A stretch of DNA of 64,000 bases from Mucilaginibacter galii (GCF_014635825.1 NZ_BMDO01000004.1:248001-312000); one strand, 5' to 3'. Counted from the stretch's first letter, positions 24,094 to 31,789 are shown. Program-made: numbers and translations. Notes: generated by a model not told the origin, from the sequence alone.

Positions 24094-24741
24094 TTAAAAG
24101 GATATAGTTTTTACGCTGTTTTTAATGGCGTTTTCAATGCGCTCTAACAGGGTAGCTTTGTGGGTAAGCTTTTTCATGCGCTCTTCATAATCGCGCTGTT
24201 TTTCCACCGGGTCCCACAGCATGGCGGTGCACATACAGTTCTTGCGTTCTTTAGAGGTTAAGATATCGTAATTCACGCAGCTGCGGCAGCCTTTCCAAAA
24301 GTCTTCGTCCTGGGTAAGTTCTGAATAGGTAACGGGTTCGTAGCCTAAATCGGAGTTGATCTTCATCACGGCCAAACCTGTGGTTAAGCCAAAGATCTTA
24401 GCATGAGGGTATTTTTTACGCGAAAGTTCGAACACAGCTACCTTAATGGCCTTAGCCAAACCCACTTTTCTGAATTCAGGGTTAACTATCAAGCCTGAGT
24501 TAGCCACAAAATCGCCATGGCTCCATGTTTCAATGTAGCAAAAGCCGGCCCAGGTGCCATCTTTGTGCAGCGCAATAACTGCTTTACCTTCCAGCATCTT
24601 GTTAGCCACATACTCGGGCGAACGCTGGGCAATACCCGTACCCCGTGCTTTGGCAGATGAAGCCATTTCATCGCATATCTGCGGTGCGTAATCGGCGTGT
24701 TGTTCGTTGGCAACTATTATATTAAAATCTTGTAAGGTCAT
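24094..24741 (-). CDS. GNAT acetyltransferase with cysteine cluster, first gene of arginine operon
   Basis: A 215-residue protein with a GNAT domain in its first 140 residues. The acetyl-CoA loop is LIVNPEFRKVGLAKAIKVAV (residues about 84-103) and the segment KIFGLTTGLAVMKINSDLGY follows. After the domain comes a cysteine set, FWKGCRSCVNYDI (Cys152 and Cys155) with KERKNCMCTAM (Cys169 and Cys171), and then a helical tail. The cysteines could bind zinc. No classical argA or argJ is in this operon, and the gene leads argG, argC, argD and argF'. It is therefore a plausible N-acylglutamate synthase, the first step of the pathway. That role is an inference from position and fold. Confidence 0.85.
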   Translation of the reverse strand: MTLQDFNIIVANEQHADYAPQICDEMASSAKARGTGIAQRSPEYVANKMLEGKAVIALHKDGTWAGFCYIETWSHGDFVANSGLIVNPEFRKVGLAKAIKVAVFELSRKKYPHAKIFGLTTGLAVMKINSDLGYEPVTYSELTQDEDFWKGCRSCVNYDILTSKERKNCMCTAMLWDPVEKQRDYEERMKKLTHKATLLERIENAIKNSVKTISF

Positions 24742-25168
24742 GATTATAAAACGACTTACCGTTAAAATACCGGCTTAAAAGCCTTATGTTATTAATGATT
24801 CTGATTGAAAGAAGTTTGCATAAACTTCAGTTGGGTTGTAGTGCTGTGATGATACCTGATCAAACCCGGGGGATATACAATCGTCGTCGTGACGGGAAAT
24901 TCACTAAAATACTGGAGTTCAAAGCGGCAGCAAACCGGGCAGTAGAAACTGCAGTTGCGTGCTTTTGTATGCTTTGAATGTTCATTATTTTACTGATGTA
25001 TTAACGTGTATTTATTTTTTGTGCAAAGTATTCAAATAAATTTTATTTATGCAAGTAAAAAGTTTATTAAAACGTTATGGTATTGTAAATTAATTCATGG
25101 CGTAGGATCGAAGCAAATCAAAACACTTTACTTACTGGCTTGTAAAACATCTGAAACTTTTAAATACA
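24742..25168. other. Divergent intergenic region
   Basis: This 427-base region separates the leftward arginine operon from the rightward 2H phosphoesterase gene. Apart from the promoter-like block at 25024-25054 I see nothing firm. The part near 24840-24960 is less AT-rich and has no credible gene. No known riboswitch pattern was recognised. Confidence 0.4.
25024..25054 (-). promoter_or_regulatory. Possible promoter of the arginine operon with palindromic operator
   Basis: On the minus strand a TTG (25052-25054) is followed after 21 bases by TACTTTG (25024-25030), one base short of the TAnnTTTG consensus. Between them lies a 7-1-7 palindrome, AAATAAA-N-TTTATTT (25034-25048), which could be an operator. 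The start of translation would be about 280 bases downstream at 24741, leaving a long leader. Confidence 0.35.
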
Positions 25169-25690
25169 ATGCCAGAAGCCCCGCTTATATTAACACTCAC
25201 ATTAAACAGCGCAAGTCAGCAATACTTCAATAGTCTCCGTAAAGCCCATTTTCCGCCTGAGCGTAATTACTTGGATGCACACTTGACCTTGTTTCACCAT
25301 TTACCGCAAGCAGAAAAAGCAATTACCGAAGCGTTAGAAAACTTAACTAAACATCACTCTAAAATTCAATTACAAGTTACCGGGTTAAAGAGTATTGGAA
25401 ACGGTGTGGCTTTTTCTATGGAAAGTGCTGAATTGCAGCAAATACACAAACAACTACAAACCACCTGGCAGCCATGGCTTATTCCCCAGGACAGGCAAAA
25501 GCTCTGGCCGCATATCACTGTTCAGAATAAAGTAAATCCTGATGTGGCTAAACAGCTAAAAGATGTGCTGGAACTGGAGTTTACTCCTTTTGAGATTACC
25601 GGAACAGGCTTGACCTTGTTTGAGTATCTGGGTGGTCCCTGGAAGTTTATACGGGAATATGAGTTTGCAGGGACGGATCTGTCAGTCTGA
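25169..25690 (+). CDS. 2H phosphoesterase (2'-5' RNA ligase/cyclic phosphodiesterase-like)
   Basis: A 173-residue protein with the two HxT motifs of the 2H superfamily: DAHLTLFHHL (His38) and LWPHITVQNKV (His115). Both are intact. The segment between them (KIQLQVTGLKSIGNGVAFSM) fits the duplicated LigT-like fold. Members open 2',3'-cyclic phosphates or join and cleave 2'-5' bonds in RNA, and the natural substrate is unknown. The last codons and the stop (25688-25690) are formed by the outer end of a family-A repeat, so the tail D-L-S-V comes partly from the repeat. The ATG at 25169 is supported by the family start. Confidence 0.85.
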   Translation: MPEAPLILTLTLNSASQQYFNSLRKAHFPPERNYLDAHLTLFHHLPQAEKAITEALENLTKHHSKIQLQVTGLKSIGNGVAFSMESAELQQIHKQLQTTWQPWLIPQDRQKLWPHITVQNKVNPDVAKQLKDVLELEFTPFEITGTGLTLFEYLGGPWKFIREYEFAGTDLSV

Positions 25691-25741
25691 ACTTGTTGAA
25701 GACTTAGCAAAGCGGCGAATGCTTCAACAAGCTCAGCATGA
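25682..25741. repeat. REP-like palindrome, family A, copy between convergent genes
   Basis: The left arm TCAGTCTGAACTTGTTGAAG (25682-25701) pairs with the right arm CTTCAACAAGCTCAGCATGA (25722-25741) with a few mismatches. It occupies the gap between two convergent genes, contributes the stop codon of the left one, and may act as a terminator. Confidence 0.7.
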
Positions 25742-25769
25742 CAGCCAATTTTTTTAGTAAGCACTAATC

Positions 25770-26015
25770 TTAATTATACCGGTTGTAAGTCTCTTTCCAA
25801 TCTTTACGCATTTCGGTAAAGCGGGCGGCTACGGCTTTGTAGAACGGCTCGTCTAAGAGCTCGAATACGCTGTTTACGCCGTCCATCAAGTCCATTTCGG
25901 TTACTTTGTAGGTTTGCTCTAAAGCGCCTTGCTCTATCTTGACAATGAATTTGCGGTTCATGTTTAGTATAGACACCTTAAAATCGGGGTGAGGTATTTC
26001 GGCAATAATTCTCAT
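25770..26015 (-). CDS. Small conserved-looking hypothetical protein
   Basis: An 81-residue soluble protein: a short beta-rich start (RIIAEIPHPDFKVSILNMNR and KFIVKIEQGALEQTYKV) and a helical end (FYKAVAARFTEMRKDWKETY). It has no membrane segment or cysteine pair and I cannot assign a family. Its start lies 2 bases after the stop of the CrtA-like gene upstream, so the two are one operon. The protein could be a partner or modulator of that enzyme. Codon use is like its neighbours. Confidence 0.7.
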   Translation of the reverse strand: MRIIAEIPHPDFKVSILNMNRKFIVKIEQGALEQTYKVTEMDLMDGVNSVFELLDEPFYKAVAARFTEMRKDWKETYNRYN

Positions 26016-26017
26016 AA

Positions 26018-26722
26018 CTAATCAAATTTAATTTTACCCTGCAGCGGGTCGGTACCATTTAAAGTGCCCCAGGCGGCAACGGGTTTAAAACGGGCAAACA
26101 TTTCTTCGCTATACCAGCCTTCGCTGCGTGTCTTCTTAATAATGTCAGCGTGTTCGCGCGAGCCATAAGCAAAGGCTTTCACATCGTCCACACTTTCCCA
26201 AATAGAAAAGGTAGCCTGCCTGAAAACCGGTGCTTCGCCTATGCCTACAGAGGTAATATATCCTTTTGATTTTGCCATTAATTGAGCGGCAACATCTACA
26301 TGGCTCCAAAAATTCTTTAAGCGGTTCAAATGGATGGTAGCGCGTGTTAGCACGGCAATAGAGCCGGTATAATCTTTCACGTTAGGGTGTCCAAACGGTT
26401 CTGTGCCATCCCATTTACCATGCGCTTGCAGCGGCTCGGCCAACAATGTCCAGCTTTCGGTGGTTAATTTTTTCCACCAGCCGGTGATGAAAGACCCCTG
26501 GTAAAAGCGGTCGAAATCTTCGCGGGTGTTCCAGGAGGCCAGTAAGCCCCATTGCTGCCAGTCGGGCGTTAAGTCAAAACTGCCGTTGCGGCCGCAGCCC
26601 ATCAGCTTCCAAAAGGTGCAACCTTTTTGTAACATTAAAGGCAGGCGGTGCAGAGCCATAGCTAATAAAGCAAACGGTATAAAAGCTTTGCGGTAACGTA
26701 CTATGGTGAGGCTAACTATCAA
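26018..26722 (-). CDS. Spheroidene monooxygenase-like (CrtA family) protein
   Basis: A 234-residue protein. The central and C-terminal parts resemble CrtA, a heme-type monooxygenase that adds keto groups to acyclic carotenoids. These parts are FWKLMGCGRNGSFDLTPDWQ, WGLLASWNTREDFDRFYQGS, VLTRATIHLNRLKNFWSHVD, YITSVGIGEAPVFRQATFSI and YGSREHADIIKKTRSEGWYS. The early segment KAFIPFALLAMALHRLPLML is hydrophobic. No carotenoid genes (crtI, crtB, crtY) are nearby, so a different substrate is possible. The family is assigned from memory. It is followed after 2 bases by an 81-residue partner gene. Confidence 0.7.
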   Translation of the reverse strand: MIVSLTIVRYRKAFIPFALLAMALHRLPLMLQKGCTFWKLMGCGRNGSFDLTPDWQQWGLLASWNTREDFDRFYQGSFITGWWKKLTTESWTLLAEPLQAHGKWDGTEPFGHPNVKDYTGSIAVLTRATIHLNRLKNFWSHVDVAAQLMAKSKGYITSVGIGEAPVFRQATFSIWESVDDVKAFAYGSREHADIIKKTRSEGWYSEEMFARFKPVAAWGTLNGTDPLQGKIKFD

Positions 26723-26810
26723 ATTATAAATTATACGTCAATTAAACGATATGTTTAAGTTTATTTTTATTAAAGGAGTCTTTAGGCTTAGGTTATATGC
26801 TTAAATTTTA

Positions 26811-27269
26811 TTAGACTATTTTCTTAGTAAGATAAGTGCTCTTTTCTGACTGTAAAAGCGCTAAAAAATCGTTAACTATAAATTTGCTAGGTTTATTACT
26901 GTATAATTCAATTCTAATTCCGTTCGTTAAAACAAGATATGTTATTTCAGTTTTTTTCAAAAAAGTAATTGCGACTAATACGATTGTAATGAATAGATAT
27001 GCCGCCAAGTAATCGAGAGGAATGGTTGGTTTATCAGAAATATAAATTGATATAAATTCTTTAAATGATAACAATGCAAATATTATCGTTAAACATACTA
27101 ATGGCATTGAAATAAAACGCTTGTTAATAATTTTATCAGTCATTTCTTCAAATGAGAAATCATGTTCAATAGACTTGAACAGATTAGAATTTTTAACCTT
27201 CAACGATTTAGTAGTTATTTCAAATACTTTCGTCACAAAAATATTTCTTTGTCGCAGTACTGTTGACAT
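26811..27269 (-). CDS. AT-rich orphan membrane protein
   Basis: A protein of 152 residues with two hydrophobic segments, FISMPLVCLTIIFALLSFKE and YLAAYLFITIVLVAITFLKK, separated by a short loop. Soluble basic parts flank them on both sides (SLKVKNSNLFKSIEHDFSF; LYSNKPSKFIVNDFLALLQS). The base composition is clearly more AT-rich than its neighbours. The inner ATG at 27269 is preferred to one at 27305, because a perfect -7 element (27286-27293) lies between them and the longer form would start within it. It resembles small PH-like (bPH) membrane proteins in layout only. No function can be given. Confidence 0.6.
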   Translation of the reverse strand: MSTVLRQRNIFVTKVFEITTKSLKVKNSNLFKSIEHDFSFEEMTDKIINKRFISMPLVCLTIIFALLSFKEFISIYISDKPTIPLDYLAAYLFITIVLVAITFLKKTEITYLVLTNGIRIELYSNKPSKFIVNDFLALLQSEKSTYLTKKIV

Positions 27270-27285
27270 TCCTGTATTTTTACCC

Positions 27286-27293
27286 CAAATATA
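27286..27293 (-). promoter_or_regulatory. Bacteroidota -7 element, TATATTTG
   Basis: The minus strand has TATATTTG, an exact TAnnTTTG match. It lies 16 bases before the ATG at 27269 and upstream of the AT-rich orphan gene, which implies a very short leader and rules out the start at 27305. Confidence 0.5.
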
Positions 27294-27311
27294 AGACATC
27301 TGCATTTAATC

Positions 27312-27788
27312 ATGGCCGAAGATTTAAACATACTCCAAAGCAGCGATAAAGCTGCACAATACCAATCGTTACTTCCTCAAATAGAGGCGTTGCTACATGG
27401 CGAAACCGACCTAACGGCTAACCTGGCCAACATGGCTGCGGCCTTAAAAGAGCAGTTTAAGTGGTTTTGGGTTGGTTTTTATTTGGTTAAAGAGAGTCAG
27501 CTGGTGTTAGGTCCGTTCCAGGGTCCGGTGGCCTGTACACGTATCAATTTAGGCAAAGGCGTTTGCGGTTCGGCCTGGGAGCAAAAGAAAACGCTGATCG
27601 TGCCCGATGTGGAAGCTTTCCCAGGGCATATTGCCTGCAGTTCGCTATCTCAATCAGAAATTGTAGTGCCTTTGTTCAGCAACGGTGAAGTAGTAGGGGT
27701 GTTAGATGTAGATAGCGAATTGTTAGACCAGTTTGATGAAACCGATGCCCTATACCTGGAAGAACTGGTAAAACTGCTTAACTTTTAA
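27312..27788 (+). CDS. msrC: Free methionine-(R)-sulfoxide reductase (GAF domain)
   Basis: A 158-residue single GAF-domain enzyme that reduces free methionine-R-sulfoxide with thioredoxin. The three conserved cysteines are in GPVACTRINL (Cys75), GKGVCGSAWE (Cys85) and HIACSSLSQS (Cys109). Their spacing of 10 and 24 equals that of the E. coli enzyme (84, 94, 118). The substrate-binding WFWVGFYL and EIVVPLFSNGEVVGVLDVDS are present. The stop overlaps the start of the next gene (TAATG), so it leads a small operon with a hydrolase and a DNA glycosylase. Confidence 0.93.
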   Translation: MAEDLNILQSSDKAAQYQSLLPQIEALLHGETDLTANLANMAAALKEQFKWFWVGFYLVKESQLVLGPFQGPVACTRINLGKGVCGSAWEQKKTLIVPDVEAFPGHIACSSLSQSEIVVPLFSNGEVVGVLDVDSELLDQFDETDALYLEELVKLLNF

Positions 27789-28447
27789 TGGAAAGAGTGT
27801 TTTTGATAGCCGGTCTTGGAGCCGACCGCCGCTTGTTTGATAAACTGGTGCTGCCCGGCTACGAGTTAATACATGCCGACTGGATTGAGCCGGAGAAGCA
27901 CGATACTATACCGTCGTATGCTCAAAAGCTGATCGACCACTACGGCATTCAGACTAACGATCATGTGATCGGTGTTTCGTTAGGAGGTATCCTCACGGTA
28001 GAAATAAGCGGTTTGCTGTCGTTAAAAAATGCCATCATTATTTCGAGTATTAAACAGTCTGCAGAGATACCGCCGTATTTCAAATTCTTTCGTCGCTTGC
28101 CCGTTTACAAAATATTGCCGCACCGCTTTTATACTTCTATGGGTAACATTATCAAACCTTTGTTTGGCGATACCAAGGGTAAAACCGGTTTCTTGTTTGT
28201 AGATATGATTCGCCATACATCGCCGGTGTTTATGCGCTGGGCCATGCACGCGGTGTTGCGGTGGCAGCCTAAACCGCTAAAGGCGCCCATTCATCAAATC
28301 ATCGGTAACAAAGATCTCATCTTCCCGCATAAGTATATATCAACCGCAACTCACATTGTAGAGCGCGGAAGTCATGATATGGTTTACACGCGCGGAAAGG
28401 AAATTAGTAAGATCGTCCTCAAAATTTTGAATAATGAAATTGCCTGA
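27788..28447 (+). CDS. Alpha/beta hydrolase
   Basis: A 219-residue soluble hydrolase. The nucleophile elbow is HVIGVSLGGILTVEI with Ser in G-V-S-L-G, and the oxyanion region FLIAGLGADRRLFDKL is at the N-terminus. The likely acid is in IIGNKDLIF and the base histidine in ERGSHDMVYTRGKEI near the end. The lid region between is rich in aromatics (PPYFKFFRRLPVYKILPHRF). The substrate is unknown. It overlaps the preceding msrC stop and its own end overlaps the DNA glycosylase start by 14 bases, so expression is coupled. Confidence 0.85.
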   Translation: MERVFLIAGLGADRRLFDKLVLPGYELIHADWIEPEKHDTIPSYAQKLIDHYGIQTNDHVIGVSLGGILTVEISGLLSLKNAIIISSIKQSAEIPPYFKFFRRLPVYKILPHRFYTSMGNIIKPLFGDTKGKTGFLFVDMIRHTSPVFMRWAMHAVLRWQPKPLKAPIHQIIGNKDLIFPHKYISTATHIVERGSHDMVYTRGKEISKIVLKILNNEIA

Positions 28448-29036
28448 GTCATTTTACCTCAATAATAACGTAACCGAGGTTGCCCGCAAACTGTTGGGTA
28501 AATATTTATTCACCTGTATTGAAGGTGCAATTACCGGAGGATACATTGTTGAAACAGAAGCTTATAATGGAATTATAGATAAGGCCTCTCACGCTTATGG
28601 CAACCGGCAAACTGCCAGAACACAAACCATGTTTGCCAAGGGAGGTGTAGCTTACGTTTACCTCTGTTACGGCATACATGAAATGCTGAATGTGGTTACA
28701 TCGGTAGAAGGTCAGCCTCATGCGGTGTTGATACGTGCGGTAAATCCAACCGTGGGTATTGAGGAAATGCTGTACCGCCGTAACATGACCGTGGTGAAAC
28801 CCAATATTACGGCCGGTCCGGGTTCAGTAGGTAAGGCGTTAGGTATCTCACGCAAACTGAACTGCATTAGTTTTCAGAGTAATGAACTGTGGATAGAAGA
28901 TCAGGGATTATCATTCACCGACGATGAAATAGCCGCAGTACCGCGCATTGGCGTGGCTTATGCTGCCGAAGATGCTTTGCTGCCATACCGCTTTTATGTA
29001 AAGGGTAATGTGTATGTAAGTAAACCAAATCGTTAA
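28434..29036 (+). CDS. DNA-3-methyladenine glycosylase (AAG/MPG family)
   Basis: A 200-residue base-excision repair enzyme that removes alkylated purines and hypoxanthine. Motifs are VARKLLGKYLFT, GGYIVETEAYNGIIDKASHA (the catalytic Glu is in ETEAY), FAKGGVAYVYLCYGIHEMLN, and VTSVEGQPHAVLIRAVNP with TAGPGSVGKALGI. The size matches bacterial members. It is last in a tightly coupled run with a methionine sulfoxide reductase and a hydrolase, which suggests a general damage-repair unit. Confidence 0.93.
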   Translation: MKLPESFYLNNNVTEVARKLLGKYLFTCIEGAITGGYIVETEAYNGIIDKASHAYGNRQTARTQTMFAKGGVAYVYLCYGIHEMLNVVTSVEGQPHAVLIRAVNPTVGIEEMLYRRNMTVVKPNITAGPGSVGKALGISRKLNCISFQSNELWIEDQGLSFTDDEIAAVPRIGVAYAAEDALLPYRFYVKGNVYVSKPNR

Positions 29037-29094
29037 AAATTCAATCAAAAACGGTGTTCGTGGGTTAATAGTTTATCAAACTAAAAACATTGCC

Positions 29095-29601
29095 ATGGAT
29101 TACCAAAATGATTTGAAGAAACTGGAAAATATTGAACACCTGCGCGGCATGATCGATAAATCGAAAACAGCCATGCTAACTACGTTCACTGTAAATAATG
29201 GCTTTCATAGCCGCCCAATGGCTACTGCACAATTAGATGTAGAGGGTAGTCTTTGGTTTTTCACTAATGAGTTCTCCTCTAAAGTTGCCGAAATATCTCA
29301 CGATAATAAAGTGAATGTTACTTATTCTAATAGCAGCGCAACTACCTATATCAGCATTAACGGCGTAGCGCAGGTGGTTGATGATCGTGTGAAGATGCAG
29401 GAGCTATGGGACCCGTTTGTGGAAGCTTTTTTTAAAGGCGGCTTAGAAGACCCTGCGCTTACTTTGCTTAGGGTAGATGTAAGCGATGCCGAGTATTGGG
29501 ATAGCAGTGCAGGTGCCGTAGGCATAGCATTTAAATGGTTGAAGTCGGTTATTACCGGTACGCCCTTTGAGCCGGGCGAACATGATAAAGTTGATTTATA
29601 A
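29095..29601 (+). CDS. Pyridoxamine 5'-phosphate oxidase-like (general stress) protein
   Basis: A 168-residue split beta-barrel flavin-binding protein. Its start (LRGMIDKSKTAMLTTFTVNN) and the segments HSRPMATAQLDVEGSLWFFT and YSNSSATTYISINGVAQVVD match the stress protein 26 group of the PNPOx-like superfamily, which is found in many Bacteroidota. The later part LRVDVSDAEYWDSSAGAVGI also fits. These proteins bind FMN or F420-like cofactors, and the reaction is unknown. It is a single gene with its own terminator at 29608. Confidence 0.88.
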   Translation: MDYQNDLKKLENIEHLRGMIDKSKTAMLTTFTVNNGFHSRPMATAQLDVEGSLWFFTNEFSSKVAEISHDNKVNVTYSNSSATTYISINGVAQVVDDRVKMQELWDPFVEAFFKGGLEDPALTLLRVDVSDAEYWDSSAGAVGIAFKWLKSVITGTPFEPGEHDKVDL

Positions 29602-29607
29602 AAGCAG

Positions 29608-29632
29608 GGGCAGTTTAATCTGCCCTTTTTTG
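29608..29632 (+). terminator. Intrinsic terminator
   Basis: GGGCAG pairs with CTGCCC around TTTAAT, followed by T6. It directly follows the stress-protein gene and precedes kynU. Confidence 0.8.
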
Positions 29633-29644
29633 TAATATTGACTA

Positions 29645-30937
29645 ATGGAATATGAAAACAGCGCCGCATTTGCACAGCGGTTGGATGAGCAGGATACGCT
29701 AAGCAATTTTAGAAATGAATTTCTGATACCCCAGCATCAGAGAAAAGATATTATATACCTGTGTGGCAATTCATTAGGGCTGCAGCCTAAAGCCGCACAG
29801 CAAGAGATTGCAACACAATTAGGCGCATGGCAAAACCTGGCCGTGGAGGGATGGTTTCAGGGTGATGCCCCCTGGCACGAGTACCATAAACAGTTGCTGC
29901 CGCCGTTAGCCAATATTGTAGGCGCCTTGCCGCACGAGGTTACGGTGATGAACTCGCTTACCATTAACCTGCATTTGCTCATGGTAAGTTTTTACCAGCC
30001 CAAAGGCAAACGCTATAAAATATTGATGGAAGGCGGCGCTTTTCCGTCGGATCAATACGCGGTAGAAAGCCAGGTTAAATTCCATGGATTCGACCCCAAA
30101 GATGCCGTAATTGAGGTGTTTCCACGTGAGGGGGAAAGCACCTTGCAAACTGCTGATATTTTAAGCGCAATTGAAGAGCATTCTGATGAACTGGCGCTGG
30201 TCCTGTTCAGCGGTATTAACTATTACACCGGCCAGTTTTTTGGTTTGAAAGCTATTGCCGGTGCGGCTCATGAAGCAGGTGCTTATGTGGGCTTCGATCT
30301 GGCACACGCTGCCGGTAACGTACCTTTAGCATTGCATGATTGGCAGGCCGATTTTGCCTGCTGGTGTTCGTACAAATATATGAACTCCGGTCCGGGCGGC
30401 ATTAGCGGCATATTTGTGCACGAAAAGCATCATCAAAATAAAGAATTAAACCGCTTTGCCGGTTGGTGGGGCTACCGAAACGATACGCGTTTTAAAATGA
30501 TACCGGGTTTTGACCCTGAGCCGGGGGCCGAAGGCTGGCAGGTAAGTACCAGCCCTATTTTATTGATGGCGGCGCACAATGCAGCTTTGCAGTTATTTGA
30601 GCAAGCCGGTAGTATACCTGCGCTGCGAAGAAAGAGTGAACTTCTTACAGGGTACCTCGAATACCTGATCGAGCAAATCAATCAGCAACAAGGGGAGCAG
30701 CTTTTTAAGATCATTACCCCTAAAAACAAGCAGGAGCGAGGCTGCCAGTTATCTGTTATATGCAAGCATAACGGGAAGGCTATGTTTGATCACCTGGTGA
30801 GCAAAGGCGTTATTGGCGATTGGCGCGAGCCTGATGTGATACGCTTGAGTCCGGTGCCTTTATACAACACATTTACAGATGTTTATGAGGCTGCACATTA
30901 CATGGCCGAAGCCGCGACCCAAATAAGCAAAGCATGA
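29645..30937 (+). CDS. kynU: Kynureninase
   Basis: A 430-residue PLP enzyme of the class V aminotransferase fold. It cleaves kynurenine to anthranilate and alanine, or 3-hydroxykynurenine to 3-hydroxyanthranilate. The PLP lysine is in CWCSYKYMNSGPGGISGIFV (Lys244), and the upstream AYVGFDLAHAAGNVPLALHD holds the conserved Asp. IIYLCGNSLGLQPKAAQ near the N-terminus is typical of KynU. Other kynurenine pathway genes are not in the window. Its stop overlaps the start of the bestrophin gene by 4 bases (ATGA). Confidence 0.93.
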   Translation: MEYENSAAFAQRLDEQDTLSNFRNEFLIPQHQRKDIIYLCGNSLGLQPKAAQQEIATQLGAWQNLAVEGWFQGDAPWHEYHKQLLPPLANIVGALPHEVTVMNSLTINLHLLMVSFYQPKGKRYKILMEGGAFPSDQYAVESQVKFHGFDPKDAVIEVFPREGESTLQTADILSAIEEHSDELALVLFSGINYYTGQFFGLKAIAGAAHEAGAYVGFDLAHAAGNVPLALHDWQADFACWCSYKYMNSGPGGISGIFVHEKHHQNKELNRFAGWWGYRNDTRFKMIPGFDPEPGAEGWQVSTSPILLMAAHNAALQLFEQAGSIPALRRKSELLTGYLEYLIEQINQQQGEQLFKIITPKNKQERGCQLSVICKHNGKAMFDHLVSKGVIGDWREPDVIRLSPVPLYNTFTDVYEAAHYMAEAATQISKA

Positions 30938-31782
30938 TCAATTATAACCCTAAAGAGTGGTTTACTTTCTTGTTCCGCTTCCATAAATCGGACACCCTGC
31001 GTGAGTTATTTCCGCTGTTGATCGGGGTTGGCGTGTACGCGGCATTTGTAACCTGGCTCTTGCTGGATTATGTGCACCTGCCCGATAGTAGTGTAATTCA
31101 TAAAACTAATGTGGTGCACACCACGCTGGGCTTTGTATTGTCGTTACTGTTGGCATTTCGCATTAACTCTGCTTATGACCGCTGGTGGGAAGGCCGTAAA
31201 CTCTGGGGAAGCCTGGTCAACAACAGCCGTAACCTGGCTATCAAGATCAAGCATTTAGGTAACCAGGATGATGTGCAATTTTACAACCGTTATATTCCGC
31301 TTTATGCTGAGGTATTAAAAGACCATTTACGGCAGGATTTGAAGGGTAATTACGACAGCTTTTTAGACGACAGCAAGCATCTGCCTAACCAGATAGCCTC
31401 GTTAATGATTGGGAGGTCGTACGAGCTCAATAAAGGTGGTCAATTGAATACGGAGCAGTTAATGAGCATTAATGCGGAGTTAATGTCTTTTACCGATATA
31501 TGCGGTGCCTGCGAGCGTATCAAGAACACGCCTATTCCTTACAATTACGGCGTATTCATTAAGAAGTTCATCTTCTTTTTCGTAATGAGTTTGCCTTTAA
31601 CCTGGGCATTTGAGTTGCATTATTACATTATTCCCATCATCGCTTTTGTACTTTATGTGCTGGCCAGTATTGAGCTGATTGCCGAGGAAATAGAGAACCC
31701 ATTTGGTTTTGATGAAAATGATTTGCCCTTAGATACCCTGGCAAGCAACATCAAAAAACACGTTAACGAAATTTTGGGATAG
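30934..31782 (+). CDS. Bestrophin family membrane channel
   Basis: A 282-residue protein of the bestrophin/UPF0187 family, which forms pentameric anion or cation channels in the inner membrane. Helices are visible at LFPLLIGVGVYAAFVTWLLL, VVHTTLGFVLSLLLAFRINS and in the late segment IFFFVMSLPLTWAFELHYYI. The family hallmarks AYDRWWEGRKLWGSLVNNSR and EIENPFGFDENDLPLD are complete. The start codon overlaps the kynU stop, and the next gene begins 8 bases after its stop. The link to kynureninase seems to be co-transcription only. Confidence 0.92.
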   Translation: MINYNPKEWFTFLFRFHKSDTLRELFPLLIGVGVYAAFVTWLLLDYVHLPDSSVIHKTNVVHTTLGFVLSLLLAFRINSAYDRWWEGRKLWGSLVNNSRNLAIKIKHLGNQDDVQFYNRYIPLYAEVLKDHLRQDLKGNYDSFLDDSKHLPNQIASLMIGRSYELNKGGQLNTEQLMSINAELMSFTDICGACERIKNTPIPYNYGVFIKKFIFFFVMSLPLTWAFELHYYIIPIIAFVLYVLASIELIAEEIENPFGFDENDLPLDTLASNIKKHVNEILG

Positions 31783-31789
31783 CCGGTAT

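Noticed and set aside
24786..24977. A 63-codon frame upstream of the arginine operon
   Set aside because: It has no protein-like pattern, starts without promoter support and lies in the presumed leader of the operon.
24742..25168. A possible riboswitch in the long leader of the arginine operon
   Set aside because: No known riboswitch core or paired stem pattern could be recognised by eye.
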